DNA of 20,785 bases from Clostridiales bacterium UBA1775 (GTDB lineage: Bacteria > Bacillota > Clostridia > Monoglobales > Firm-18): NCBI GenBank assembly GCA_002314595.1, contig DCGP01000015.1, positions 6,646-27,430 of the forward strand, read 5' to 3'. This document shows, piece by piece, positions 1-6,105 of this stretch (within the stretch, counting starts at the first letter, position 1; every line of letters starts with the position of its first letter). Under the pieces are notes generated by a model. The model was not told the origin of the DNA and did no database searches. It saw nothing but the letters and a program-made list of their open reading frames with translations. The position numbers and the translations under genes were made by a program.

Positions 1-976
1 TACAAATGAATCACCATTTCCACCTACAAAAAATGTTGCCAATGCAGTTGCGACAGAGTGTGGAAATTTGCAATTGTATTCCGACCCTGAATGCGTTGAT
101 TTGCGAAATAAAATGTCAGAAGTATTTGGTATAGAAAAGGACTGCATAATAATGACAAACGGTTCGGACGAAGTGTTGAATTTTGCATTTATGGCATTTG
201 CAGACCAAGAAAATCCGTTAGTATTTCCTGATATTACATACGGCTTTTATCCCGTTTTTGCAGACTTAAATCACATTCCTTATAAAGAAATACCACTAAA
301 TGATAATATGGAAATAGATGTGAAAGATTATATAGGTATAAATAAAACTATTGTTATTGCCAACCCAAATGCACCCACAGGCTTGCTGTTAGATACAGAT
401 AAAATTGAAGAAATAGTCAAGAGCAACCCAAATAATGTTGTAATTATTGATGAGGCATACATTGACTTTGGTGGTAAAAGTGCCATTGATTTAATAAAAA
501 AATATGATAATTTGTTGGTTGTTGGTACATTTTCAAAATCTCGTTCAATGGCAGGTGCAAGGCTTGGATTTGGGTTTGGTTCTAAGGAACTAATTAAGGA
601 TATAAACACAATAAAGTACTCTACTAACCCATATAATGTAAGCAGAATGGCATCTATGGCAGGAATAACTGCACTTGATGAAAACCAAGTTTATATGGAC
701 AATTGCAAGATAATTATTGAAAACAGAAGGTGGACAGAGGAGGAACTTGTAAAGCTTGGATTTGATGTAATTCCTTCATCAGCCAATTTCTTGTTTGCTC
801 GCTCTAAAAAAATTGACGGGGAACAGCTTTACTTAAAATTAAAGGAAAAAGGAATATTGATTAGACACTTTACAAAGGAAAGAATTAAGGATTATAATAG
901 AATTACTATTGGTACATTAGACCAAATGAAAATATTTATAAATTCAACAAAGAAAATATTGGAGGAAGTAAAATGA
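1..976 (+). CDS. hisC: Histidinol-phosphate aminotransferase, 5'-truncated by window edge
   Basis: A PLP-dependent fold-type I aminotransferase that converts imidazole acetol phosphate and glutamate to histidinol phosphate, in the cytoplasm. The reading frame is open from base 2, so the true start lies upstream. The first visible residues (TNESPFPP) match the family's N-terminal N-E-N/S-P-Y/F-P-P motif, so the TTG at 68 is internal. About 324 residues are present and roughly 30 are missing. Visible motifs are TNGSDEVLN (cofactor phosphate region), NPNAPTG, the DEAYIDF aspartate that contacts the pyridine nitrogen, and TFSKSRSMAG, whose lysine (codon 536-538) should form the Schiff base. Further on are ARLGFGFG and a C-terminal LIRHF segment. 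The stop overlaps the hisB start (ATGA), so the genes are co-transcribed. Assignment to HisC rather than another aminotransferase rests on these motifs and on the his neighbours. Confidence 0.95.
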   Translation, partial: TNESPFPPTKNVANAVATECGNLQLYSDPECVDLRNKMSEVFGIEKDCIIMTNGSDEVLNFAFMAFADQENPLVFPDITYGFYPVFADLNHIPYKEIPLNDNMEIDVKDYIGINKTIVIANPNAPTGLLLDTDKIEEIVKSNPNNVVIIDEAYIDFGGKSAIDLIKKYDNLLVVGTFSKSRSMAGARLGFGFGSKELIKDINTIKYSTNPYNVSRMASMAGITALDENQVYMDNCKIIIENRRWTEEELVKLGFDVIPSSANFLFARSKKIDGEQLYLKLKEKGILIRHFTKERIKDYNRITIGTLDQMKIFINSTKKILEEVK

Positions 977-1563
977 GAAGAGCCGATATTAAAAGAACAA
1001 CAGCAGAAACTGATATTAGTATATCACTTAACTTAGATGGAACAGGTTCATCAAAAATTGACACAGGTTGTGGCTTTTTAAACCATATGCTTACATTGTT
1101 TGCAAAGCACGGAAGGTTTGATTTAGAGGTATATTGCAAGGGTGATATTGATGTTGATTATCACCACACAACAGAGGATATTGCAATATGTTTAGGCAAG
1201 GTATTTTCCGAATGTTTGGGGGATAAAAAAGGCATTGTAAGGTATGGGGACACCACATTGCCTATGGACGAAGCTTTGATTTTATCTGCAATAGATATTT
1301 CAGGCAGAGGGGAATACTATTATTCTATGAATATTCCAACACAGAAGGTTGGGGATTTTGACACAGAATTATTTGAAGAGTTTTGGAGAGCCTTTGCAAG
1401 AGATGCAGGGGTAACTTTACACATTAGACAAATTAGCGGAACTAATACACACCACATTATAGAGGGTGCTTTTAAATCTGTTGCAAGAAGTTTAAAAAAG
1501 GCAGTTTCTATTGATGAAAAATATGCAGATGAAATTCCATCAACAAAGGGGATTTTAGAATGA
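973..1563 (+). CDS. hisB: Imidazoleglycerol-phosphate dehydratase
   Basis: A Mn-dependent dehydratase that turns imidazole glycerol phosphate into imidazole acetol phosphate. At 196 residues it is the normal monofunctional size, without the phosphatase fusion seen in enterobacteria. The two metal-binding half-sites are visible: HHTTED at residues 64-69 and HHIIEGAF at 160-167. The early GFLNHML segment with H38 is also present, as expected for the duplicated HisB fold. The ATG overlaps the hisC stop, and GGAGG at 961-965 lies upstream inside hisC, giving well-spaced and probably coupled translation. The C-terminus ends in the typical P-S-T-K-G-x-L sequence. Its product is the substrate of the adjacent HisC. 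Confidence 0.98.
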   Translation: MRRADIKRTTAETDISISLNLDGTGSSKIDTGCGFLNHMLTLFAKHGRFDLEVYCKGDIDVDYHHTTEDIAICLGKVFSECLGDKKGIVRYGDTTLPMDEALILSAIDISGRGEYYYSMNIPTQKVGDFDTELFEEFWRAFARDAGVTLHIRQISGTNTHHIIEGAFKSVARSLKKAVSIDEKYADEIPSTKGILE

Positions 1564-2174
1564 TAGCAATAGTAGATTACGGGGTTGGAAATTTGTTTTC
1601 TCTATGTTCTTCATTTGAAAAGATTGGGGCAGATGTAGTTGTAACATCATCTGCTGATATCATTAAAAATGCTGATAAAATAATACTTCCCGGTGTTGGT
1701 GCATTTGAAGATGCAATTAAAAAATTAAAGGACACAGGTATTGATAAATTACTGATTGAATTAGCAACAAAGGGTAAAGAAATTATGGGTATATGCCTTG
1801 GTATGCAACTCCTTTTTGAAAAAAGCTATGAATACGGTGAGCATCAGGGTCTTGGACTTATAAAAGGCGAAATTATACCTATGGAAGGTACAATTCCATC
1901 TAATTTAAAAATTCCACATATTGGTTGGAACGGACTATGCTTTAAAAAAGAAAGTAAATTGCTTAAAAACATTAAGGAAAATGACTGTGTGTATTTTGTT
2001 CATTCGTACTATGCAACAAACTGTGAGGATAGTATAGTTGCAACTGCCGAATACGGCAAAGAAATAACTGCAATAGTGGAAAATAAAAACGTTATGGGTT
2101 GTCAATTTCACCCTGAAAAAAGTGGAGAAATAGGGCTTAATATTCTACGTGCATTTTGTGAGGTGAACTGTTAA
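1560..2174 (+). CDS. hisH: Imidazole glycerol phosphate synthase, glutamine amidotransferase subunit
   Basis: A class I glutaminase that releases ammonia from glutamine and passes it through a tunnel to HisF. At 204 residues it is full length. The sequence begins with the characteristic IVDYGVGNLFS. LPGVGAF forms part of the oxyanion region, and ICLGMQLLFE carries the nucleophile C79. CQFHPEKSG supplies H184 and E186 of the catalytic triad. The start codon overlaps the hisB stop (ATGA), and the hisH stop overlaps the hisA start by one base (TAATG). As in most Firmicutes, hisA lies between the two synthase subunit genes hisH and hisF. Confidence 0.98.
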   Translation: MIAIVDYGVGNLFSLCSSFEKIGADVVVTSSADIIKNADKIILPGVGAFEDAIKKLKDTGIDKLLIELATKGKEIMGICLGMQLLFEKSYEYGEHQGLGLIKGEIIPMEGTIPSNLKIPHIGWNGLCFKKESKLLKNIKENDCVYFVHSYYATNCEDSIVATAEYGKEITAIVENKNVMGCQFHPEKSGEIGLNILRAFCEVNC

Positions 2175-2887
2175 TGATTATTTTTCCGGCAATAGATTTA
2201 TTTGATAAAAAGGCAGTAAGGCTTTTAAAGGGCGACTACAACCAAATGACAGTATATAGTGATAACCCGATAGAAATAGCAATGGACTTTGAAAAATGCA
2301 GTTGCACACATATACATATGGTTGATTTAGAGGGAGCTAAAAGCGGAACAACTCCAAATATTGAGTTAGTTAAACAAATTGCAGATGAAACTAATTTGTT
2401 TGTTGAAATTGGTGGTGGAATACGCAATATAGAAACCGTAGATAAGTATCTTTCGTCAGGTGTAGACAGAGTGATTTTGGGAACATCTGCAATAAATGAC
2501 GAAAAATTTTTAATTGAGGCAATTAAAAAATACGGGGATAAAATTGCAGTAGGTGCAGATGTTAAGGACGGATATATTGCAGTAAAAGGTTGGATAGAAA
2601 AATCCACAGTTACATTAGAGGAATTTTTAGATAAGATGCAAAATTTAGGTGTAAAAAATATTATTTGTACTGATATTTCCAAGGACGGTGCAATGAAAGG
2701 TACAAACCTTGAACTATACAAAAATTTGTCTCAAAAATATTCTCTTGAAATTACTGCATCAGGTGGCGTAAGCAGTATAGAAGATATAAAACAACTACGC
2801 AGTATGAATATTTACGGAGCCATTATTGGAAAGGCGTACTATACAGGTGCAATAGATTTGAAGGAAGCATTAGAGGTGGCAAAATGA
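2174..2887 (+). CDS. hisA: ProFAR isomerase (HisA)
   Basis: A (beta-alpha)8-barrel isomerase that opens the aminoaldose ring of ProFAR to give PRFAR by an Amadori rearrangement. At 237 residues it has the family length. The N-terminal FPAIDLFDKKAVRL carries the catalytic aspartate D8, and GADVKDG carries the second (D129, equivalent to D127 of the Thermotoga enzyme). The phosphate-binding signatures VEIGGGIR and TASGGVSS appear in the two half-barrels. No sign of the PriA dual-specificity (TrpF) lineage is evident, but that cannot be excluded by eye. The start overlaps the hisH stop (TAATG) and the stop overlaps the hisF start (ATGA). Confidence 0.97.
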   Translation: MIIFPAIDLFDKKAVRLLKGDYNQMTVYSDNPIEIAMDFEKCSCTHIHMVDLEGAKSGTTPNIELVKQIADETNLFVEIGGGIRNIETVDKYLSSGVDRVILGTSAINDEKFLIEAIKKYGDKIAVGADVKDGYIAVKGWIEKSTVTLEEFLDKMQNLGVKNIICTDISKDGAMKGTNLELYKNLSQKYSLEITASGGVSSIEDIKQLRSMNIYGAIIGKAYYTGAIDLKEALEVAK

Positions 2888-3642
2888 TAACAAAAAGAAT
2901 TATTCCGTGCCTTGATGTTAAAGATGGCAGAGTGGTAAAGGGCGTTAATTTTAAAGGACTTTCCGATGTTTCTTCACCTGTGGAGCTTGCAAAATATTAT
3001 TCTGAAAATGGTGCAGACGAGCTTGTGTTTTATGACATTACGGCTTCCTTTGAAGGCAGAAAGCTGTTTACAGATATTTTAAGAGAAGTAGCTAAAAATG
3101 TGTTTATTCCAATGACGGTAGGTGGTGGCATAAATACTCTTGAAGACTTTGACAGGGTGTTAAAGTGTGGGGCAGATAAAGTAAGTGTAAATTCAGGTGC
3201 AATTAAAAACCCAAGGCTTATTGAAGAGGCTGCTAAAAGATACGGCGACCAATGTGTTGTTTTGTCAGCAGATGTAAAGCGAGTTGACGGCAAGTTTACT
3301 GTGTTTGCAAAAGGTGGCAGAGAAAGCACCGGAATGGAAGCGATATCTTGGATTAAAAGCTGCGTAGATATGGGAGCAGGGGAAGTAGTAGTAAATTCCA
3401 TAGATACAGATGGGGTGAAAAACGGCTTTGATATTGAGATGTTAAATGCAGTTTGTGATGTTGTAAATGTTCCTGTTATTGCATCAGGTGGCGCAGGGGG
3501 AATAAATGATTTTATAAACCTGTTTAAAGAAATTCCTGATATTGATGCAGGGCTTGCAGCGTCAATTTTCCACTTTGGGGAAGTGTCAATTTCAAATTTA
3601 AAAAAAGAATTAAATAAAAACAATATTTTAGTGAGGTTATAA
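2884..3642 (+). CDS. hisF: Imidazole glycerol phosphate synthase, cyclase subunit
   Basis: The cyclase partner of HisH. It condenses PRFAR with channelled ammonia to give imidazole glycerol phosphate and AICAR. At 252 residues it is a complete (beta-alpha)8 barrel. Catalytic D11 sits in IIPCLDVKDG and D130 in VVLSADVKR, matching the numbering of the Thermotoga enzyme. The phosphate loops TVGGGI and IASGGAG are intact, as is the conserved end GLAASIFHFGE. The start overlaps the hisA stop, and hisIE follows after 2 nt. The protein is closely related in fold to the preceding HisA, but the CLDVKDGRVVKG start is diagnostic for HisF. Confidence 0.99.
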   Translation: MITKRIIPCLDVKDGRVVKGVNFKGLSDVSSPVELAKYYSENGADELVFYDITASFEGRKLFTDILREVAKNVFIPMTVGGGINTLEDFDRVLKCGADKVSVNSGAIKNPRLIEEAAKRYGDQCVVLSADVKRVDGKFTVFAKGGRESTGMEAISWIKSCVDMGAGEVVVNSIDTDGVKNGFDIEMLNAVCDVVNVPVIASGGAGGINDFINLFKEIPDIDAGLAASIFHFGEVSISNLKKELNKNNILVRL

Positions 3643-3644
3643 AA

Positions 3645-4295
3645 ATGCTTGATATTAACGAATTAAAATTTGATGAAAAAGGTCTTATTCCTGCTATCGT
3701 TGTAGATTCTATTACCAAAAAGGTACTAACAGTAGCATATATGAATAAAGAAAGTCTTGAAATTTCTATGGAAAAGGGATTGACTTGCTTTTACAGTCGT
3801 TCAAGGCAAGAGCTATGGTTAAAAGGTGAAACAAGTGGCAACTATCAGCACATTGTAAGCATTACTGCCGATTGTGATAACGATGCTTTGGTTGTAGTGG
3901 TAGAAAAGGACGGCCCTGCTTGCCATACAGGCAGTGATTCTTGCTTTACAAAGCCTGTTTGGGAAAGTGATGAACTTTCGGAATTTAGTTTACAAGGGTT
4001 GTATGATTTGCTTGTTGGCAGACAAAAAGAAAAGCCCGAAGGCTCATATACAACTTATTTGTTCGAAAAGGGAATTGACAAAATTCTTAAAAAAGTTGGG
4101 GAAGAATGCACAGAGGTTATTATTGCAGGTAAGGCAGACGATAAAAAAGAGACAATTTATGAGCTTGCAGACCTTGCATATCATACAATGGTGCTAATGG
4201 TACAAATGGGCATATCGGTAGAAGATGTTCACAAAGAACTTGCATCTCGTCATATTATAGACCACAAAGTTAAACAAGAAAAGATGACCAACTAA
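3645..4295 (+). CDS. hisIE: Bifunctional PR-AMP cyclohydrolase / PR-ATP pyrophosphatase
   Basis: A fused enzyme for steps 2 and 3 of histidine synthesis. Residues about 1-110 form the HisI domain, with FYSRSRQELWLKG, the metal-binding DCDND (76-80), and C93 and C100 of the zinc site in PACHTGSDSCF. Residues about 117-216 form the HisE MazG-like domain, with SYTTYLFE, KVGEECTEVIIAGK (acidic Mg-binding residues) and ELADLAYH. The 216-residue length is normal for the fusion. The ATG lies 2 nt after the hisF stop, with GTGAGG within the hisF end as ribosome binding site. It is the last visible his gene. Its stop overlaps the stop of the convergent tadA by a few bases, and no hairpin terminator is seen there. 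Confidence 0.97.
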   Translation: MLDINELKFDEKGLIPAIVVDSITKKVLTVAYMNKESLEISMEKGLTCFYSRSRQELWLKGETSGNYQHIVSITADCDNDALVVVVEKDGPACHTGSDSCFTKPVWESDELSEFSLQGLYDLLVGRQKEKPEGSYTTYLFEKGIDKILKKVGEECTEVIIAGKADDKKETIYELADLAYHTMVLMVQMGISVEDVHKELASRHIIDHKVKQEKMTN

Positions 4296-4732
4296 ATATT
4301 TGAATTAAAAAAGTCAGTTAAAATCTTAGAACATTGCTCTTCCATAATACCACCGTAAACGGTTGTGGAAGAGTTTTTTAATTGTGCAGGCATATTTATA
4401 ACAGTACCCATACAACCGGACTCTTTGCTGTATGCACCAAAGTACACGTTTTTAATACGAGCTTGCAAAATTGCGCCACAACACATTGGACACGGCTCTA
4501 ATGTAACGTACATATCACATTCCGAAAGTCGCCAACTGTTTAAGACCTTGCAAGCATCATTGATTGCCAAAATTTCTGCATGGGCAAGACTGTTTGAAAG
4601 TTCTTCCCTTTTGTTGTATGCAGATGCAATAATTTTGCCGTCCTTAACAATTACGGCTCCCACCGGTATTTCGTTTTTATCAAAAGCTTTTTTTGCCATA
4701 TCAATTGCATGGCACATAAATTCGTTTTTCAT
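4292..4732 (-). CDS. tadA: tRNA-specific adenosine deaminase (A34 to inosine)
   Basis: A zinc-dependent deaminase that makes inosine at wobble position 34 of tRNA-Arg(ACG). The zinc and proton-shuttle motif is HAE (residues 51-53) and the second zinc motif is PCPMC (80-84). The usual E-I-P-V-G-A, SWRL and YVTLEPCPMC segments are present. The chosen start at 4732 gives 146 residues beginning MKNEFMCHAI, which aligns with other TadA N-termini. An in-frame ATG at 4756 would add eight residues but lies inside the apparent promoter (-35 at 4763-4768, -10 at 4740-4745). Neither start has a Shine-Dalgarno sequence, and the predicted transcription start falls at or next to the 4732 ATG, suggesting a leaderless mRNA. 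The 3' end overlaps that of hisIE by 4 nt. Confidence 0.93.
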   Translation of the reverse strand: MKNEFMCHAIDMAKKAFDKNEIPVGAVIVKDGKIIASAYNKREELSNSLAHAEILAINDACKVLNSWRLSECDMYVTLEPCPMCCGAILQARIKNVYFGAYSKESGCMGTVINMPAQLKNSSTTVYGGIMEEQCSKILTDFFNSNI

Positions 4733-4739
4733 ATTTAAA

Positions 4740-4768
4740 ATGTTAGCACATAACATTTAAAAAGTCAA
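4740..4768 (-). promoter_or_regulatory. Putative sigma-A promoter of tadA (leaderless arrangement)
   Basis: On the minus strand TTGACT (4768-4763) is followed by a 17-nt spacer and TAACAT (4745-4740). The start site, 7-8 nt beyond the -10 box, would be 4733-4732, which is the first base of the preferred tadA ATG. The match is good (5/6 and 4/6), but the region is AT-rich and the call is by eye. Confidence 0.5.
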
Positions 4769-4820
4769 TTGATGAAATTATTTAATTGCAAATATCTTTA
4801 AGATAAATTTTATAAAATAC

Positions 4821-4849
4821 TTGAAAAAGTGTATAATTTTTGGTATAAT
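4821..4849 (+). promoter_or_regulatory. sigma-A promoter of pheS with extended -10
   Basis: TTGAAA (4821-4826), a 17-nt spacer and a perfect TATAAT (4844-4849) preceded by TGG, an extended -10. The predicted start near 4856 leaves a 5' leader of under 30 nt. That is too short for the T-box riboswitch often found ahead of Firmicute aminoacyl-tRNA synthetase genes. Confidence 0.8.
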
Positions 4850-4882
4850 ATATTAAGATTGTTAAAAATAGGAGTGGTAGGT

Positions 4883-5902
4883 ATGAGAAACAAATTAGAG
4901 GAGATTAAAGAATCCTCAAAGCAAGTACTTAAAGATATCCGTGACAAGGCGTCATTAGAGGCTGTCAGGGTTGAATATTTGGGCAAGAAAGGTAAGCTTA
5001 CAGATGTTTTAAGAGGTATGGGGCAGCTTTCTGCAGAGGAAAGACCTATTATCGGTCAGCTTGCAAATGATGTAAGGTCATTTATTGAAGAAGAAATTGC
5101 TAAAATTTCTGCAGAGCTTGAAAAGGCAGAAATTGAACGTAAATTGGCAGAAGAAACAATTGACGTTACCATGCCCGGCAAGACAAATAAAATCGGTGGC
5201 AAGCATCCGATTACAATAGTATTAGATGAAATTAAAGATATATTCATTGGTATGGGTTTTCAAATTACAGAAGGTCCGGAAATTGAAACAGACTACTACA
5301 ATTTTGAAGCATTAAATATTCCAAAGGACCACCCTGCAAGAGATACACAGGATACATTCTACATAGATGACAATACATTGCTTCGTACACAGACATCACC
5401 ATGTCAAATAAGAACAATGGAAAATATGAAACCACCTATTAGAATTATTGCACCGGGACGAGTTTTTAGAAGCGATAGTCCTGATGCAACACATTCACCT
5501 TTGTTCCACCAAGTAGAAGGCTTGGTTGTTGACAAGGGTGTTACAATGGCTGATTTAAAAGGTACTCTTGAAATCTTCTGTAAAAAGATGTACGGGGAAG
5601 ATATTCAAGTTAGGTTTAGACCTCACCACTTCCCATTTACAGAGCCAAGTGCAGAAATGGATATTTCTTGTCCTTCCTGTCATGGTAAAGGTTGCAGAGT
5701 ATGTAAGGGCGAAGGTTGGATTGAAATTCTTGGTGCCGGTATGGTACATCCAAAGGTACTAAAAATTTGTGGAATTGACCCTGAAGTATACAGTGGATTT
5801 GCATTCGGTTTAGGTCTTGAACGTATCGTTATGAGAAGATTTGACGTAGATGATATTCGTTTGTTCTACGAAAACGATTTACGTTTCTTAAAGCAGTTTT
5901 AG
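4883..5902 (+). CDS. pheS: Phenylalanyl-tRNA synthetase alpha subunit
   Basis: The catalytic subunit of the (alpha-beta)2 class II synthetase that charges tRNA-Phe. At 339 residues it is normal size. It has an N-terminal coiled-coil tRNA-binding arm (about 1-85), then the catalytic core with LLRTQTSP, motif 2 GRVFRSDSPDATHSP, FHQVEGLVVD, FPFTEPSAE, and motif 3 FAFGLGLERIVM near the end. A CPSCHGKGCRVCKGEGW segment contains a CxxC...CxxC set that could bind zinc; a Cys-containing loop of this kind occurs in many Firmicute PheS. The start at 4883 follows AGGAG at 4870-4874. An in-frame GTG at 4829 is rejected because it lies inside the promoter. Confidence 0.97.
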   Translation: MRNKLEEIKESSKQVLKDIRDKASLEAVRVEYLGKKGKLTDVLRGMGQLSAEERPIIGQLANDVRSFIEEEIAKISAELEKAEIERKLAEETIDVTMPGKTNKIGGKHPITIVLDEIKDIFIGMGFQITEGPEIETDYYNFEALNIPKDHPARDTQDTFYIDDNTLLRTQTSPCQIRTMENMKPPIRIIAPGRVFRSDSPDATHSPLFHQVEGLVVDKGVTMADLKGTLEIFCKKMYGEDIQVRFRPHHFPFTEPSAEMDISCPSCHGKGCRVCKGEGWIEILGAGMVHPKVLKICGIDPEVYSGFAFGLGLERIVMRRFDVDDIRLFYENDLRFLKQF

Positions 5903-5927
5903 AATGGAGTATTAATGTGAAAGTTCC
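5901..5927 (+). repeat. 27-nt direct repeat, copy 1 (decoy pheT start)
   Basis: This copy begins within the pheS stop codon and matches 6079-6105 at 25 of 27 positions. It repeats the pheT ribosome binding site (GGAG 5906-5909) and the first codons (K-V-P). The two mismatches change the true ATG context so that the equivalent start becomes a GTG at 5917. The offset between the copies is 178 nt. Confidence 0.9.
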
Positions 5928-6009
5928 TTTTTCGTTAAGCTTCCGGCAGATTATATTATATATGCGAAATTTTCAGTCCCAAGGTCTGAAACGCATATGC
6001 ACATTTTAA
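5917..6009 (+). CDS. Possible 30-codon leader/decoy ORF copying the pheT N-terminus
   Basis: A GTG at 5917 has GGAG placed 7 nt upstream, the same spacing as at pheT. It opens a 30-codon frame that begins M-K-V-P, as PheT does, then diverges and ends at TAA 6007-6009. It contains four Phe codons (TTT, TTC, TTT, TTT). Its stop lies directly against the left arm of the hairpin at 6010-6042, and it runs through the hairpin at 5960-5998. It may be translated, simply because it carries a copied start site. Whether it regulates pheT (a leader peptide sensing Phe-tRNA) or is an accidental product of a duplication or insertion cannot be decided from sequence. It is unlike any protein family I recognise. 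Confidence 0.3.
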   Translation: MKVPFSLSFRQIILYMRNFQSQGLKRICTF

Positions 6010-6078
6010 TCTCTTGTCATTACCTACTGTGCAGACAAGAGAAAAATCTAATTACTATTTGTGCCGATGCGCAGCGGC
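5928..6078. other. Structured 151-nt insert between pheS and pheT
   Basis: This segment between the two direct repeats holds three inverted repeats. The first is ATATGCG (5960-5966) with CGCATAT (5992-5998), extended inside by TTTCAG (5971-5976) with CTGAAA (5986-5991). The second is TCTCTTGTC (6010-6018) with GACAAGAGA (6034-6042), a perfect 9-bp stem with a 15-nt loop. The third is TGCCG (6062-6066) with CGGCA (6075-6079), ending 4 nt before the pheT GGAG. None is followed by a T-run, so they are not ordinary terminators. An additional CGGCAG at 5944-5949 could pair with TGCCG at 6062-6066, giving an alternative fold. It could be a small palindromic repeat element or a cis-acting RNA. No protein-coding signal was seen apart from the short frame at 5917-6009. 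Confidence 0.6.
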
Positions 6079-6105
6079 AGAATGGAGTATTAAAATGAAA
6101 GTTCC
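6079..6105 (+). repeat. 27-nt direct repeat, copy 2 (true pheT start region)
   Basis: This is the functional copy. It carries GGAG (6084-6087), a 7-nt spacer, the ATG at 6095 and the codons for K-V-P. It differs from copy 1 at two adjacent positions just before the start codon. Confidence 0.9.

Noticed and set aside
2236..2721. 161-codon minus-strand open frame inside hisA, and a 197-codon one at 3030-3623 inside hisF
   Set aside because: Both lie fully within intact, well-conserved his genes. Their hydrophobic, Ser/Pro-rich translations are the usual result of reading AT-rich coding DNA backwards.
4365..4760. 131-codon open frame on the plus strand opposite tadA
   Set aside because: It is antisense to a TadA with intact HAE and PCPMC motifs, has no recognisable protein features and no good ribosome binding site; a shadow of tadA codon use.
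4793..4805. Palindrome TATCTT-T-AAGATA between the divergent tadA and pheS promoters
   Set aside because: Short and AT-only apart from one pair per arm; such palindromes are expected by chance at this base composition. No second copy supports an operator.
4829..4882. N-terminal extension of PheS from a GTG at 4829
   Set aside because: It overlaps the -35 to -10 interval of the pheS promoter and adds residues absent from the family; the ATG at 4883 has a proper AGGAG.
4850..4882. T-box riboswitch ahead of pheS
   Set aside because: The leader from the predicted start is under 30 nt and lacks a T-box sequence, specifier loop or terminator.
6014..6094. N-terminal extension of PheT through the insert
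   Set aside because: It has no ribosome binding site and reads through stem-loops; the conserved start MKVPMSWF at 6095 has GGAG at correct spacing.
5901..6105. CRISPR or tandem repeat array
   Set aside because: Only two repeat copies with one long spacer, overlapping coding and start signals; no further units and no cas genes.
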